Assembly (NCBI RefSeq): GCF_001592285.1
Contig: NZ_BCWQ01000003.1
Coordinates: 124,001 to 188,000 of the forward strand
Source: Hydrogenophaga pseudoflava NBRC 102511
Lineage (GTDB): Bacteria > Pseudomonadota > Gammaproteobacteria > Burkholderiales > Burkholderiaceae_C
Direction of reading: 5' to 3'
Length of the DNA: 64,000 nucleotides
The position numbers were made by a program, and so were the translations under genes. Below the pieces are notes generated by a model. The model was not told where the DNA came from. It saw nothing but the letters and a program-made list of their open reading frames with translations, and searched no databases. This document shows positions 49,166 through 58,256 of the stretch, piece after piece (position 1 is the first letter of the stretch; the number at the start of each line of letters is the position of its first letter).

Positions 49166-49744
49166 TCAATAGTAGTGCCAGCGGCCGTCGCGCCAGTAGG
49201 TGCGGTAGGCGTAGCCGCTGTACCAGCCCGCCACCCAGCCGTTCTTGCGCACGGTTTCACGCCATTCGTAGTCTGTCTGCGCCTGCTCCTTGGCCTTGCG
49301 CGCCTGGGTGAGCAGCTTCTTGGCTTCCTTGTCGCCCTTGTCGGCGGCCATCATCAGCCAGCGCTCGGCTTCAACGGGATCGGAGCCCATTTCTTCCAGG
49401 CCGAACAGGTAGAAGCGGCCCAGGGCCTGGGCGGCCTTGAAGTCGCCGCGCTCGCCGGCGTCGCGCATCCACTTGATGGCCAGGTAGCTGTCCTTCTTCA
49501 CGCCATCGCCGCGGAAGAAGCGCAGACCCAGGTCGTAGGCCGCGCGGGGGTCCTTGGCGGCCATGGCCTCCAGCGCCAGCAGCTTGGGGTTCTGGGCCGG
49601 GTCGGGCTGGGCGGCCAGCTCGGCTTCGAAGGTCGCGGTGTTGCGTGGCCGGTCGGAGCAGCCGCTGGCGTCGCAGATGCGGATGGTGTCCTGGGCAAAG
49701 GCCGCCGAAGACACCAGCAGCAGGGAAAGGCAGAGTTGTTTCAT
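49166..49744 (-). CDS. Sel1-repeat (TPR-like) exported protein
   Basis: 192 residues with signal peptide MKQLCLSLLLVSSAAFA. After a Cys-containing stretch (IRICDASGCSDRPRNTATFEAEL, a DUF4124-like opening), Sel1-like repeats follow: 'DPRAAYDLGLRFFRGDGVKKD', 'DFKAAQALGRFYLFGLEEMG' and 'AERWLMMAADKGDKEAKKLL'. The C-terminus is aromatic-rich (GWYSGYAYRTYWRDGRWHYY). Sel1 repeats mediate protein contacts. It is encoded just upstream of the CsgG-like lipoprotein and may work with it at the envelope. Start at the signal peptide. Confidence 0.85.
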   Translation of the reverse strand: MKQLCLSLLLVSSAAFAQDTIRICDASGCSDRPRNTATFEAELAAQPDPAQNPKLLALEAMAAKDPRAAYDLGLRFFRGDGVKKDSYLAIKWMRDAGERGDFKAAQALGRFYLFGLEEMGSDPVEAERWLMMAADKGDKEAKKLLTQARKAKEQAQTDYEWRETVRKNGWVAGWYSGYAYRTYWRDGRWHYY

Positions 49745-49864
49745 GGGACCGCCTGCAGGGGTGTGACAGAAGAAAAAAGTGTACAGCGCCATTTTCTTGC
49801 TGCACAGCGGTCCGACCCTCGGGCTCCGGACCGCTGGCTCCCCTGCGTGGAGGAGGTGCCGGGC

Positions 49865-51289
49865 TCAGAGCGCGAAGATCTTGCCCGGGTTGAGGATGTT
49901 GTCCGGGTCCAGTGCGCGCTTGATGGTGCGCATCACGGTGATGGCGCCGTCGCCGGCCTCGCGGCGCAGGAAGTCCATCTTGTGCAGGCCCACGCCGTGC
50001 TCGCCGGTGCAGGTGCCTTCCAAGTCGAGCGCGCGCGCCACCAGCTTCTGGTTCAGCGCTTCGGCGGTGTGGTGCTCTTCGGGCTTGGCCGGGTCGATCA
50101 GGTAGCCGAAGTGGAAGTTGCCGTCGCCCACGTGGCCGACCAGGAAGTAGGGGATGCCGCTGGCGTCGGCCTCGGCCACCGAGTCGAGCAGGCAGTCGGC
50201 CAGGCGGCTGATCGGCACGCAGGTGTCGGTGCTGATGGCGCGGCAGCCGGGCCTGCTCTGGATGGCGGCGAAGTAGGCGTTGTGCCGCGCGGTCCACAGG
50301 CGCGTGCGCTCCTCGGGCGTGGTCGCCCATTCGAAGGCGTTGCCGCCGAACTCGCCGGCGATCTCCTGCACCGTCTCGGCCTGCTCCTTCACGCTCGCGG
50401 GCGAGCCGTGGAATTCCATCAGCAGCATGTGTTCCTCGCGCAGGCCCAGCTTGCTGTGCGCGTTCACCATGCGCACGGTGTTGGCGTCGATCAGCTCACA
50501 GCGCGCGATCGGCACGCCCAGCTGGATCACCTGGATCACGGTGCGCACCGCGGCCTCAATGGTGGGGAAGGAGCAGGTCGCGGCGGAGATGGCCTCGGGC
50601 AGCGGGTAGAGCTTGAGCGTGATTTCGGTGATCACGCCCAGCGTGCCTTCGCTGCCCACCATCAGGCGCGTGAGGTCGTAGCCGGCGGAGGACTTCTTGG
50701 CGCGCGTGCCGGTGCGGATGATCTCGCCCTGCGCGGTCACCACTTCCAGCGCCAGCACGTTCTCGCGCATGGTGCCGTAGCGCACGGCATTCGTGCCGCT
50801 GGCGCGGGTGGCGGTCATGCCGCCGATCGAGGCGTCCGCGCCCGGGTCGATGGGGAAGAACAGGCCTTCGCTTTTCACCGCGTTGTTCACGCCCATGCGG
50901 GTGATGCCCGGCTGCACGGTGACGGTGAGGTCTTCGGCGTTGATGGACAGCACCTGGTCCATGCGGCTGACGTCGATGCTGATGCCGCCCTGCACGGCCA
51001 GCAGGTGGCCTTCGAGCGAGGAACCGACGCCAAAGGGAATGACCGGCACCTTGTATTGCGCGGCCAGTTTCACCGCGTCGGCCACGTCCTGCGTGGACTC
51101 GGCGAACACCACGGCCGAGGGCGGCGGCACTTCGAAGATCGACTCGTCGCGGCCGTGCTGCTCGCGCACCGCCTGGGCGGTGGAGCAGCGGGCGCCAAAG
51201 CGCGACTGCAGGGCCTGGATGAGTGCGGGGGGCACCTCGCGCAGCGAAAGCTCGGGCGCGAGGTGGGAGGCGGTGGTGGGGGCGTTCAT
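49865..51289 (-). CDS. FAD-linked D-lactate dehydrogenase / glycolate oxidase GlcD-type enzyme
   Basis: 474 residues. PCMH-type FAD domain at about 50-230: VIPFGVGSSLEGHLLA near 85, 'DPGADASIGGMTATRASGTNAVRYGTMRENVLALEVV' near 145 and 'LMVGSEGTLGVITEITLKL' near 210. The C-terminal part has 'GHVGDGNFHFGYLID' near 385 and 'EGTCTGEHGVGLHKMDFL' near 425, the metal- and substrate-binding His motifs of the D-2-hydroxyacid dehydrogenases (DLD/LDHD). It oxidises D-lactate or a related 2-hydroxyacid to the ketoacid. Monocistronic. A hairpin-capable sequence lacking a T-run (AGCGGTCC/GGACCGCT, 49806-49835) follows its stop. Confidence 0.9.
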   Translation of the reverse strand: MNAPTTASHLAPELSLREVPPALIQALQSRFGARCSTAQAVREQHGRDESIFEVPPPSAVVFAESTQDVADAVKLAAQYKVPVIPFGVGSSLEGHLLAVQGGISIDVSRMDQVLSINAEDLTVTVQPGITRMGVNNAVKSEGLFFPIDPGADASIGGMTATRASGTNAVRYGTMRENVLALEVVTAQGEIIRTGTRAKKSSAGYDLTRLMVGSEGTLGVITEITLKLYPLPEAISAATCSFPTIEAAVRTVIQVIQLGVPIARCELIDANTVRMVNAHSKLGLREEHMLLMEFHGSPASVKEQAETVQEIAGEFGGNAFEWATTPEERTRLWTARHNAYFAAIQSRPGCRAISTDTCVPISRLADCLLDSVAEADASGIPYFLVGHVGDGNFHFGYLIDPAKPEEHHTAEALNQKLVARALDLEGTCTGEHGVGLHKMDFLRREAGDGAITVMRTIKRALDPDNILNPGKIFAL

Positions 51290-51396
51290 GGCGGTCTCCT
51301 GGTCGGTGCGGGCCTGTCGCGCCCGTGATCAGCCGGCAGTGTAGACCGGGCGTCCCGCCGCGAACAGCGCGCACGGGACTGCCCCCACCCGGTACA

Positions 51397-51699
51397 TCAC
51401 ATCTTCATGGCCTTGCCGAATTCGGCCGCGCTGATCGTGCCGTCCTTGTCGGCGTCGGCGCTGTCGAACTTGGCGGCCAGGGCCGGCAGGGTGGTGGCTT
51501 CGTCTTTGCTGAGCTTGCCGTCGGCGTTCTTGTCGGCCTTGGTGAAGGCGGCCGTGATCTCGGTGTCGGTGGCCGCGGGCTTGGCCGGGGCGGCGGTGCT
51601 CTGCGCGTAGGCGCTGCCGGCCACCCCCAGGGTGACGCCGGCGATCAGCAGCAGGCTGCGGGCTTCGAACGAGGTGAGACGGACAAATCGTCGGGACAT
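51397..51699 (-). CDS. EF-hand domain exported protein
   Basis: 100 residues. An N-terminal hydrophobic signal (SLLLIAGVTLGVAGSAYAQ) is followed by an Ala/Pro linker and two EF-hand loops: FTKADKNADGKLSKDEA (D-x-N-x-D-G) and 'FDSADADKDGTISAAEFG' (D-x-D-x-D-G), with canonical Ca2+-ligand positions. Probably a periplasmic Ca2+-binding protein of unknown role. Divergent from the adenosyltransferase gene, 213 bp apart. Confidence 0.88.
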   Translation of the reverse strand: MSRRFVRLTSFEARSLLLIAGVTLGVAGSAYAQSTAAPAKPAATDTEITAAFTKADKNADGKLSKDEATTLPALAAKFDSADADKDGTISAAEFGKAMKM

Positions 51700-51912
51700 G
51701 GGTCACTCCTTGAATGTTGAAGGGACGCCCATTGCACCGTCGATGGCCGCACAGGGCTAGCGTTTTTGCCGCCTGTTTCCGCACGCATGCTCTGCTTGCC
51801 TCAGACACATTTGTGAGCCTTCGCTTACAGCACCATGCCCCCGTCGCCGGCTTTCACGGACAATGGTCCGGTGCGGCGCGCAACAGGTGCGCCGCGGCAG
51901 CAGGAGACCTCC

Positions 51913-52479
51913 ATGGGCAACCGCCTATCCCAAATTGCAACCCGCACCGGCGACGCCGGCACCACCGGTCTGGGCGACAACGCCCGCGTGTCCAAGAACA
52001 GCCTGCGCGTGCACGCGATGGGCGACGTGGACGAACTCAACTCCCACATCGGCCTGCTGCTGTGCGAAGACATGCCGGCCGATGTGCGCACGCTGCTGGT
52101 CGAGATCCAGCACCAGCTGTTCAACCTTGGTGGTGAGCTGTCCATCCCCGACTACGAGCTGCTCAAGCCCGAGGCCGTGCTGGCGCTGGACGAGGCCCTG
52201 GCCACCTACAACGAACAGCTGCCGCGCCTGCAGGAGTTCATCCTGCCCGCCGGCAACCGCGCCGCCAGCCAGGCCCATGTGTGCCGCACCGTGGCGCGCC
52301 GCGCCGAGCGGCACCTGGTGGCCCTGGGCAACGAAGAGGCCATCAAGGAGGCGCCGCGCCAGTACCTCAACCGCCTGTCCGACCTGATGTTCGTGCTCGC
52401 GCGTGTGCTCAACCGCATGAACGGCGGCGACGACGTGTACTGGAAAAGCGAGCGGCTGCAGCAGGGCGGCCAGGAGTGA
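51913..52479 (+). CDS. Cob(I)alamin adenosyltransferase (PduO type)
   Basis: 188 residues. ATRTGDAGTTGLGDN near residue 9 is the ATP-binding N-terminal motif, 'HAMGDVDELNSHIGLLL' near 36, 'ILPAGNRAASQAHVCRTVARRAER' near 112, and 'YLNRLSDLMFVLARVLNR' near 155; all are the PduO-family signatures. It makes adenosylcobalamin from cob(I)alamin and ATP. A CAGGAGACC ribosome site supports the ATG at 51913. The next gene begins in the GTGA overlap. Confidence 0.94.
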   Translation: MGNRLSQIATRTGDAGTTGLGDNARVSKNSLRVHAMGDVDELNSHIGLLLCEDMPADVRTLLVEIQHQLFNLGGELSIPDYELLKPEAVLALDEALATYNEQLPRLQEFILPAGNRAASQAHVCRTVARRAERHLVALGNEEAIKEAPRQYLNRLSDLMFVLARVLNRMNGGDDVYWKSERLQQGGQE

Positions 52480-52808
52480 AACCGCTGCTGCTCATGGCAC
52501 TGGCGCTGGTGCTCGCGGCGCCCGGGGTGGTCGCGGCCGCCGCCAGCCGCGTCGGCCTGGTCTGCGAGGCGGTCTACGCGCCGGCGCGGGAGATCTGGGT
52601 GCGCCGGGTCGAGATCAGCTACGACGACCAGCGTGTGAGTGCGGTCGGCATCGACGGCGTGCCGGTGCACAGCTTTGCGGTCAATGGCACGGTCATCCTC
52701 ACCGCGCTGGACAACGAGCGCATCCAGATCGACGTGGCGCGGCTGTCCTGGCAGAGCGACTTCCGCGGCCTGGCCCAGTCGCAAGGCCGCTGCGAACGGG
52801 CGGTGTGA
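52476..52808 (+). CDS. Small exported protein of unknown function
   Basis: 110 residues, unrecognised. Starts with GTG inside GTGA overlapping the adenosyltransferase stop, giving MKPLLLMALALVLAAPGVVA, a clear signal peptide. The mature part is beta-rich (REIWVRRVEISYDDQRVSAVGIDG; HSFAVNGTVILTALDNERIQID) with two Cys (LVCEAVY and GRCERAV) that could pair. Translational coupling with the adenosyltransferase gives no functional clue. A GTG start is inferred because no in-frame ATG precedes the signal sequence. Confidence 0.7.
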   Translation: MKPLLLMALALVLAAPGVVAAAASRVGLVCEAVYAPAREIWVRRVEISYDDQRVSAVGIDGVPVHSFAVNGTVILTALDNERIQIDVARLSWQSDFRGLAQSQGRCERAV

Positions 52809-52826
52809 ACCGCCGCCGGCCGGCGG

Positions 52827-53951
52827 TCAGGTATCGATGTGCAGGCCGGCCGTGTCGGGCCGCTGGCCGCTGTTCAGCCGGATGCGCAGCGAGAGGTCGG
52901 TGCGCGAGTCGGCGTGCTCCACCGCCTGCTCGGCCGTGAGTTCGCCCTGGGTGTACAGGTCGTAGAGCGACTGGTCGAAGGTGCGCATGCCCTGCTCGTT
53001 GCTCTTGGCCATCACATCCTTGATGTCGTCCACCTGCCCCTTCTGGATCAGGTCGGAGACATAGGGCGACAGCAGCATCACTTCCACCGCGGGCACCAGC
53101 TTGCCCTGCACGCCGCGGATCAGGCGCTGGCCCACCACGCCCTTGAGGTTGAGCGACAGGTCCATCAGCACCTGCCGGTGGGCCGCCTCGGGGAAGAAGT
53201 TGAGGATGCGCTGGATCGCCTGGTTGGCGTTGTTGGCGTGCAGCGTGGACAGGCACAGGTGACCGGTCTCGGCGTAGGCCAGCGCGTGCTGCATGGTGTT
53301 GAGGTCGCGGATCTCGCCGATCATGATCACGTCCGGCGCCTCGCGCATGGCGTGCCGCAGGGCCTCGTCGAAGGACTTGGTGTCCAGACCGACTTCGCGC
53401 TGGTCGACGATGGACTTGCCATGGCTGTGCTCGAACTCCATCGGGTCTTCGACGGTCAGGATGTGGCCGGCCGCATTCTGGTTGCGGTGGTCGATCAGCG
53501 ATGCCAGCGTGGTCGACTTGCCCGATCCTGCGGCACCCACGATCAGCACCAGCCCGCGCTTGAGCATGGACAGGCGGCTGATCGACGCCGGCAGTTTGAG
53601 TGTCTCCAGCGAGGGAATGCGGGCGTTGACGTGCCGCACCACCACGGCCACCTCGCCGCGCTGGCGGAACACATTGATCCGGAAGCGGCCCAGGCCGTTG
53701 ATGGCGACGGCCAGATCGCACTCCAGTGTGGCCTCGAACTCGCGGATCTGCGACTCGCGCATCGCGGAGTACGCCAGCCGCTTGATGCGCTCCGGGTTCA
53801 GGGGGTCTTCCTGCAGGCGCCGCATGACGCCATGCACCTTGAGGGCGGGCGGGGTGCCGGCCGAGAGAAACAGGTCGGACGCCCCGTGCGTGACCATGGC
53901 CGACAGGTAGTGGCTGAGGTCGTCTTCGGGCGAAGGGAAGAGGGGGTCCAT
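52827..53951 (-). CDS. pilU: PilU-type type IV pilus retraction ATPase
   Basis: 374 residues of the PilT/PilU secretion ATPase family. Walker A GAAGSGKSTTLASLI near residue 135, Asp box 'ILTVEDPMEFEH' near 162, Walker B 'PDVIMIGEIRD' near 203 and His box 'TGHLCLSTLHANNANQAIQRI' near 226. The PilT C-terminal AIRNLIRE motif is absent and the tail resembles PilU (SRTDLSLRIRLNSGQ). PilU aids PilT-driven retraction of type IV pili. No pilT is next to it in this window. The divergent upstream region leads to a DUF3079 gene. Confidence 0.92.
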   Translation of the reverse strand: MDPLFPSPEDDLSHYLSAMVTHGASDLFLSAGTPPALKVHGVMRRLQEDPLNPERIKRLAYSAMRESQIREFEATLECDLAVAINGLGRFRINVFRQRGEVAVVVRHVNARIPSLETLKLPASISRLSMLKRGLVLIVGAAGSGKSTTLASLIDHRNQNAAGHILTVEDPMEFEHSHGKSIVDQREVGLDTKSFDEALRHAMREAPDVIMIGEIRDLNTMQHALAYAETGHLCLSTLHANNANQAIQRILNFFPEAAHRQVLMDLSLNLKGVVGQRLIRGVQGKLVPAVEVMLLSPYVSDLIQKGQVDDIKDVMAKSNEQGMRTFDQSLYDLYTQGELTAEQAVEHADSRTDLSLRIRLNSGQRPDTAGLHIDT

Positions 53952-54069
53952 GGTCAGGAAAAAGACGGCTTTTTATCCATATCGGCCGCCGGTGCCCTGT
54001 CTTGACCACTTCTGATCTGTGTCAGTTCCCTTCCAGCCGGACCGGGGCACACTGGTGCGCATCCACACC

Positions 54070-54285
54070 ATGAGCAAGCGTTTTCCCGCCAACCCGCCCC
54101 ATCCCGAGCGCAACTGCTGGGGCTGCGACCGCTATTGCGCGGCGAACAGCATGCTGTGTGGCAATGGCTCGGAGCGCACCCAGCACCCGGCCGAGCTGTT
54201 CGGGCCGGATTGGGCGGCGTGGGAGGCGCCCACCGAAGCGGAGGCCGGAGCCCCGCTCAGCGGGGTTGAAGAATCGCCATCGTGA
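54070..54285 (+). CDS. DUF3079 protein
   Basis: 71 residues. MSKRFPANPPHPERNCWGCDRYC and 'CGNGSERTQHPAELFGPDW' are the conserved DUF3079 motifs, with four Cys arranged C-x2-C-x3-C-x6-C that could bind a metal. Function unknown. The start at 54070 matches the family N-terminus; a longer reading from 54019 adds 17 unrelated residues. The 3' end overlaps the convergent thioesterase gene by 29 bp. Confidence 0.88.
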   Translation: MSKRFPANPPHPERNCWGCDRYCAANSMLCGNGSERTQHPAELFGPDWAAWEAPTEAEAGAPLSGVEESPS

Positions 54286-54682
54286 TGCGCGAGACGCAGG
54301 TCAGCTCGCCGGCGTCGTTCTTCAGTTCGATCTGCCAGACCTGGGTCGTGCGGCCGATGTGCACCGGCCGCGCGGTGCCCGTCACCCAGCCGCTGGTGGC
54401 GCCCTTGAGGTGGTTGGCGTTGATGTCCAGGCCCACCGCGCGGTAGCCCTCCGGCACGCTGAACGCGGCGCCGCAGGAACCCAGCGTTTCCGCCAGCACC
54501 ACGCTGACGCCGCCGTGGAACAGGCCGTAGGGCTGGATGGTCCGTCGGTCGACCGGCAGGCGGGCGGTGATGAAATCGTCGCCCACCTCCAGGAATTCCA
54601 TGCCCAGATGCTCGTTGGCCGTGCCGCGGCTGACGGCGGTGAGGATCTCGCAGGAGATGGGTTGCTTCCACACACGTGCCAT
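54257..54682 (-). CDS. PaaI/MenI-like hotdog-fold thioesterase
   Basis: 141 residues. The hotdog core reads GMEFLEVGDDFITARLPVD then 'RTIQPYGLFHGGVSVVLAETLGSCGAAF', with HGG and the catalytic Glu as in the 4HBT-II/PaaI/MenI (YdiI) group, and 'NANHLKGATSGWVTGTARPVHIGRTTQVW'. It would hydrolyse an acyl-CoA; substrate unknown. It starts 3 bp after the permease stop on the same strand, so the two genes are one transcript. Confidence 0.9.
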   Translation of the reverse strand: MARVWKQPISCEILTAVSRGTANEHLGMEFLEVGDDFITARLPVDRRTIQPYGLFHGGVSVVLAETLGSCGAAFSVPEGYRAVGLDINANHLKGATSGWVTGTARPVHIGRTTQVWQIELKNDAGELTCVSRITMAILQPR

Positions 54683-54685
54683 GGT

Positions 54686-55975
54686 TCAGGCCTTCTTTCG
54701 TCCGATCAGCGCCCACAGCAGGATGGCGCCGAAGGTGGCGGTACCGATGCCGCCCAGTGCGAAGCCGCCGAACTTCAGCGTGTAGTCGCCCGTGCCCAGC
54801 ACCAGGGTGATGGCCGCGACCAGCAGGTTGCGGTTGTCCGAGAAGTCGACCTTGTTGTCGACCCAGATCTTGGCGCCGGCGATCGCGATCAGGCCGAACA
54901 CCACGATGGACACGCCGCCCATCACGGCCAGCGGAATCGCCTGGATCAGGGCGCCGAACTTGGGACTGAAACCGAGCAGGATGGCCATCAGGCCGGCCAC
55001 CAGGAACACGGCGGTCGAGTAGATCTTGGTCGCGGCCATGACGCCGATGTTCTCGGCGTAGGTGGTCACGCCGGTGCCGCCGGCGCTGCCGGCCACCATG
55101 GTGGCGACGCCGTCGCCGATGAAGGCGCGGCCCATGTACTGGTCCAGGTTCTTGCCGGTCATGGCGGTCACGGCCTTGATGTGGCCCAGGTTCTCGGCCA
55201 CCAGGATGATGGCCACCGGCGCGATCAGCAGCATGGCGTTGGCGCTGAACACCGGCGCGCTGAAGTTGGGCATGCCGAACCAGGCGGCGCTGGCGATGCC
55301 GCTCAGATCGAGCGGCTTGCCCAGGCCCAGGCCGTTGGTGAGCACGGCGTAGACGACGCTGGCGACGATCAGGCCGACCAGGATCAGCAGGCGCTGCACC
55401 ATGCCGCTGCTGAACACGGCCACCAGCGCGACGCAGACGAAGGTGATGCCCTGCATCCACTTGTCGAAGTCGGTCGGGGCCATGTTCTTGATCGGGATGC
55501 CGGCCAGGTTCAGGCCGATCACGGCCACCACCGCGCCGGTGACCACCGGGGGCATGAAGCGCTCGATCCAGCCGGTGCCTATGGCCTGCACCACCACGCC
55601 GATCAGGGTGTAGAGCAGACCGCAGGCAATGATGCCCCCCAGCGCCACACCGATGTTGGCGTTGGGGCCGGAGCCGGCGTAGCCGGTGGCGGCGATGACA
55701 ACGCCGATGAAGGCGAAGCTCGACCCCAGGTAGCTGGGCACCTTGCCGCCGGTGATGAGGAAGAAGATCAGGGTGCCAATGCCGCTCATCAGGATGGCGA
55801 CGTTCGGGTCGAAGCCCATGAGGATGGGGGCGAGCACCGTGGCGCCGAACATGGCGATCAGGTGCTGCACGCCCATCACGCCCGTCTGCGGCCAGGGCAG
55901 GCGTTCATCGGGGCCGATGACGCCGCCGTTGGCGAGGGTGGTGGGGGATTTTTCGGTCCAGCTGAGCAGGCCCAT
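54686..55975 (-). CDS. NCS2-family uracil/xanthine permease (UraA/RutG-like)
   Basis: 429 residues with 12-14 membrane segments. Key blocks are '[22 protein letters not shown]' near 37 (UraA signature with the His), '[16 protein letters not shown]' near 75, '[38 protein letters not shown]' near 275 (containing the conserved TTY-ENIG), and '[25 protein letters not shown]' near 350. It is a proton-coupled nucleobase importer, most likely for uracil. The start at [11 protein letters not shown] is clear of the fumarylacetoacetase gene upstream (94-bp gap). Confidence 0.9.
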   Translation of the reverse strand: MGLLSWTEKSPTTLANGGVIGPDERLPWPQTGVMGVQHLIAMFGATVLAPILMGFDPNVAILMSGIGTLIFFLITGGKVPSYLGSSFAFIGVVIAATGYAGSGPNANIGVALGGIIACGLLYTLIGVVVQAIGTGWIERFMPPVVTGAVVAVIGLNLAGIPIKNMAPTDFDKWMQGITFVCVALVAVFSSGMVQRLLILVGLIVASVVYAVLTNGLGLGKPLDLSGIASAAWFGMPNFSAPVFSANAMLLIAPVAIILVAENLGHIKAVTAMTGKNLDQYMGRAFIGDGVATMVAGSAGGTGVTTYAENIGVMAATKIYSTAVFLVAGLMAILLGFSPKFGALIQAIPLAVMGGVSIVVFGLIAIAGAKIWVDNKVDFSDNRNLLVAAITLVLGTGDYTLKFGGFALGGIGTATFGAILLWALIGRKKA

Positions 55976-56069
55976 GGTTTCTCCTTCTCGTGTTGTGATG
56001 GGCCGGGATTCTGCGCGCAAATCGGCCGGCGCACCCATCCGGTGGGGGACAGGCGGGCCGGGCCGCCGC

Positions 56070-57395
56070 TCAGCCGCCGATGGCCGGCAGCACCTCGCCC
56101 CGGCATTCGCCGAAGCCGATGCGCGCCGCGCCGGGCTTCTCGCACCAGCCGCGCAGCACCACGGTGTCGCCGTCCTCGAGGAAGGTGCGCGTCTCGCCCG
56201 TGGCGGCCAGGGGAATCTGCCGGGTGCCGCCCAGCGAGAGTTCCACGATGGCACCCGCTTCCTCGTAGGTCGGGCCGGAGATGGTGCCGGTGCCCAGCAG
56301 GTCGCCGGGCTGCAGGTTGCAGCCGTTGTTGGCGTGCTGCGTCAGCATCTGTGCGATGGTCCAGTACTGGTGGCGGAAGCTCGTGGCCGACAGCCGGTCG
56401 GGCGCCACGCTCTTGGCGCGGTGCTGCGCCGATTCCAGCAGCACCTCCAGCTGCACGTCCACACCGCCCTGCGCGCTGTTGGCGGCGCTGTCCAGGTAGG
56501 GCAGGGGCTGGGGCTCGTCGGCCGGGTGGGCGAAGGGCACGCGGTAGGGCGCCAGCGCCTCCATGGTCACGATCCAGGGCGAGACGCTGGTGCAGAAGTT
56601 CTTGCCCAAGAAGGGGCCGAGCGGCGCCATTTCCCAGAACTGGTGGTCGCGCGCCGACCAGTCGTTGAGCAGGCACATGCCGAAGATGTGCTGCTCGGCC
56701 TCGCCGATCGGAATGGGCTGGCCCAGGGCGTTGCCGGGGCCGACGTAGAAGCCCATTTCCAGCTCGTAGTCGAGCCGGCGGCAGGGGCCGTACACCGGCG
56801 CCGACGCGCCCGGGGCCATGGCCTGGCCGTGCGGGCGGTGGAAGGGCGTGCCGCTGATCACCACGCTGGACGCCCGGCCGTGGTAGGCGATGGGAATCCA
56901 CTGGAAGTTGGGCGTGAGCGGGTCGTCGGGCCGGATCACACGGCCCACGTTGCGCGCGTGGTGGATCGAGGTGTAGAAGTCGGTGTAGTCGCCGATGCGC
57001 GTGGGCACGCTGTGCTCCACGGCGCTTTGCGGCACCAGGCAGGCGTGCAGGGCGCTCACCACGGTGGCGTCGGCGTCGTGGCGCAGCGCCGCAAACAGCG
57101 CGTGGCGCAGCGCGCGCCAGGCGGCTGGTCCCGTGGCCAGCAGGTCGTTGAGCGCGGGCTGTGCCGCGGCCCGGGCCGCGTCGGCGGCCAGGCCGTCCAG
57201 CACGCCAGACGCCGACACCGCCGCCAGGTCGATCACCTGGTCGCCGATGGCCACGCCACCGCGGAAGGGCTCGTCCGTGCCTCGGCGGCGGAACACGCCG
57301 AAGGGAAGGTTCTGGATCGGGAAGTCGCAGCCCGGCTCGTTGGCCGAGGCCAGCCAGCTGCGGGCAGAGGCGTCGTGGGTGTGGTTCAGTTCCAT
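56070..57395 (-). CDS. fahA: Fumarylacetoacetase
   Basis: 441 residues. N-terminal SH3-like domain ([25 protein letters not shown]) and C-terminal FAH domain with '[21 protein letters not shown]' near 137 (catalytic and Ca ligand region), '[21 protein letters not shown]' near 170, '[22 protein letters not shown]' near 204 and '[23 protein letters not shown]' near 245. It cleaves fumarylacetoacetate to fumarate and acetoacetate. Homogentisate dioxygenase and the isomerase are absent here, unlike classical tyrosine clusters. It follows the cyclase gene after 12 bp; acetoacetate could feed the divergently encoded acetoacetyl-CoA synthetase. Confidence 0.93.
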   Translation of the reverse strand: MELNHTHDASARSWLASANEPGCDFPIQNLPFGVFRRRGTDEPFRGGVAIGDQVIDLAAVSASGVLDGLAADAARAAAQPALNDLLATGPAAWRALRHALFAALRHDADATVVSALHACLVPQSAVEHSVPTRIGDYTDFYTSIHHARNVGRVIRPDDPLTPNFQWIPIAYHGRASSVVISGTPFHRPHGQAMAPGASAPVYGPCRRLDYELEMGFYVGPGNALGQPIPIGEAEQHIFGMCLLNDWSARDHQFWEMAPLGPFLGKNFCTSVSPWIVTMEALAPYRVPFAHPADEPQPLPYLDSAANSAQGGVDVQLEVLLESAQHRAKSVAPDRLSATSFRHQYWTIAQMLTQHANNGCNLQPGDLLGTGTISGPTYEEAGAIVELSLGGTRQIPLAATGETRTFLEDGDTVVLRGWCEKPGAARIGFGECRGEVLPAIGG

Positions 57396-57407
57396 GGCGG
57401 ACTCCGT

Positions 57408-58214
57408 TCAGGCCGAGGGCATCAGGGCGTCGTCGAAGATCGCGACCGCACGTGTCCAGCCGGCCGAGGCGCCGCGGATCTTGTGCGGGAAGCAGGAGAT
57501 GTAGAAGCCGGTCGGCGGCAGGGCTTCGAGGTTGTGCAGCTTCTCCAGGTGGCAGTAGCCGATGTCGCGGCCGGCCTTGTGGCCTTCCCAGATCAGGCTG
57601 GCGTCCTTCGATTCGGCGTACTTCTGCGCGGTGTAGACGAAGGGCGCGTCCCAGCTCCAGGCGTCGGTGCCGGTCAGGCGAACGCCGCGTTCGAGCAGGT
57701 ACATGGTGGCGTCGTAGCCCATGCCGCAGCCGGCGCTGACGAAGTCGTTGTGGCCGTAGCGGCTGCCGGCGCGGGTGTTGACCACCACGATCTCCAGCGG
57801 GCTCAGCGTGTGGCCGATGCGCGCCAGCTCGGCCTCGACGTCGGCGGCGGTGACCACGTAGCCGTCGGCGAAGTGGCGGAAGTCCAGCTTCACGCCGGGC
57901 TGGAAGCACCACTCCAGCGGCACCTCGTCGATGGTCCAGGCCTTCTTCTTCTCGCCCAGCGCCTTGTCCATGGTGCTGTGGAAGTGGTAGGGCGCGTCCA
58001 GGTGGGTGCCGTTGTGGGTCGAGAGCTGGATCATCTCCACCGCCCACACGTCGCCGTCGGGCAGGTCTTCCTGCTTGAGGCCGGGGAAGAACGGCGCCAT
58101 CTGCTCGAACGAGTTCTTGTGGTCGAAGTACTGGATCTTGGGCGCGAAGGCCGGCGGGTCGGAGATGACGTCGTTTTCCAGGTAGATCGAGAGGTCGACG
58201 AATCGGCGGGTCAT
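57408..58214 (-). CDS. Cyclase-family (KynB-like) metal-dependent hydrolase
   Basis: 268 residues. '[18 protein letters not shown]' near residue 65 is the HxGTHxDxPxHF metal-binding motif of the cyclase/kynurenine formamidase fold, and '[34 protein letters not shown]' lies near 155. The family opens amide or lactone/ring bonds and binds Zn or Mn. The exact substrate is unknown; clustering with a TRAP importer and fumarylacetoacetase suggests a ring-derived or amide-linked organic acid. A ribosome site AAGGAG lies upstream. Confidence 0.86.
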   Translation of the reverse strand: MTRRFVDLSIYLENDVISDPPAFAPKIQYFDHKNSFEQMAPFFPGLKQEDLPDGDVWAVEMIQLSTHNGTHLDAPYHFHSTMDKALGEKKKAWTIDEVPLEWCFQPGVKLDFRHFADGYVVTAADVEAELARIGHTLSPLEIVVVNTRAGSRYGHNDFVSAGCGMGYDATMYLLERGVRLTGTDAWSWDAPFVYTAQKYAESKDASLIWEGHKAGRDIGYCHLEKLHNLEALPPTGFYISCFPHKIRGASAGWTRAVAIFDDALMPSA

Positions 58215-58256
58215 GGGGTGCTCCTTGGGTTTCTGTGTGGGGGTGCGCTCAGGTGC

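Noticed and set aside
49806..49835. Inverted repeat AGCGGTCC/GGACCGCT after the FAD-dehydrogenase gene as an intrinsic terminator
   Set aside because: The stem is good but no T-run follows on the minus strand, so a terminator is not claimed as a feature.
53968..53978. DnaA-box-like sequence TTATCCATA upstream of pilU
   Set aside because: One mismatch from consensus, a single copy, no A+T-rich unwinding region and no dnaA nearby; not evidence for an origin.
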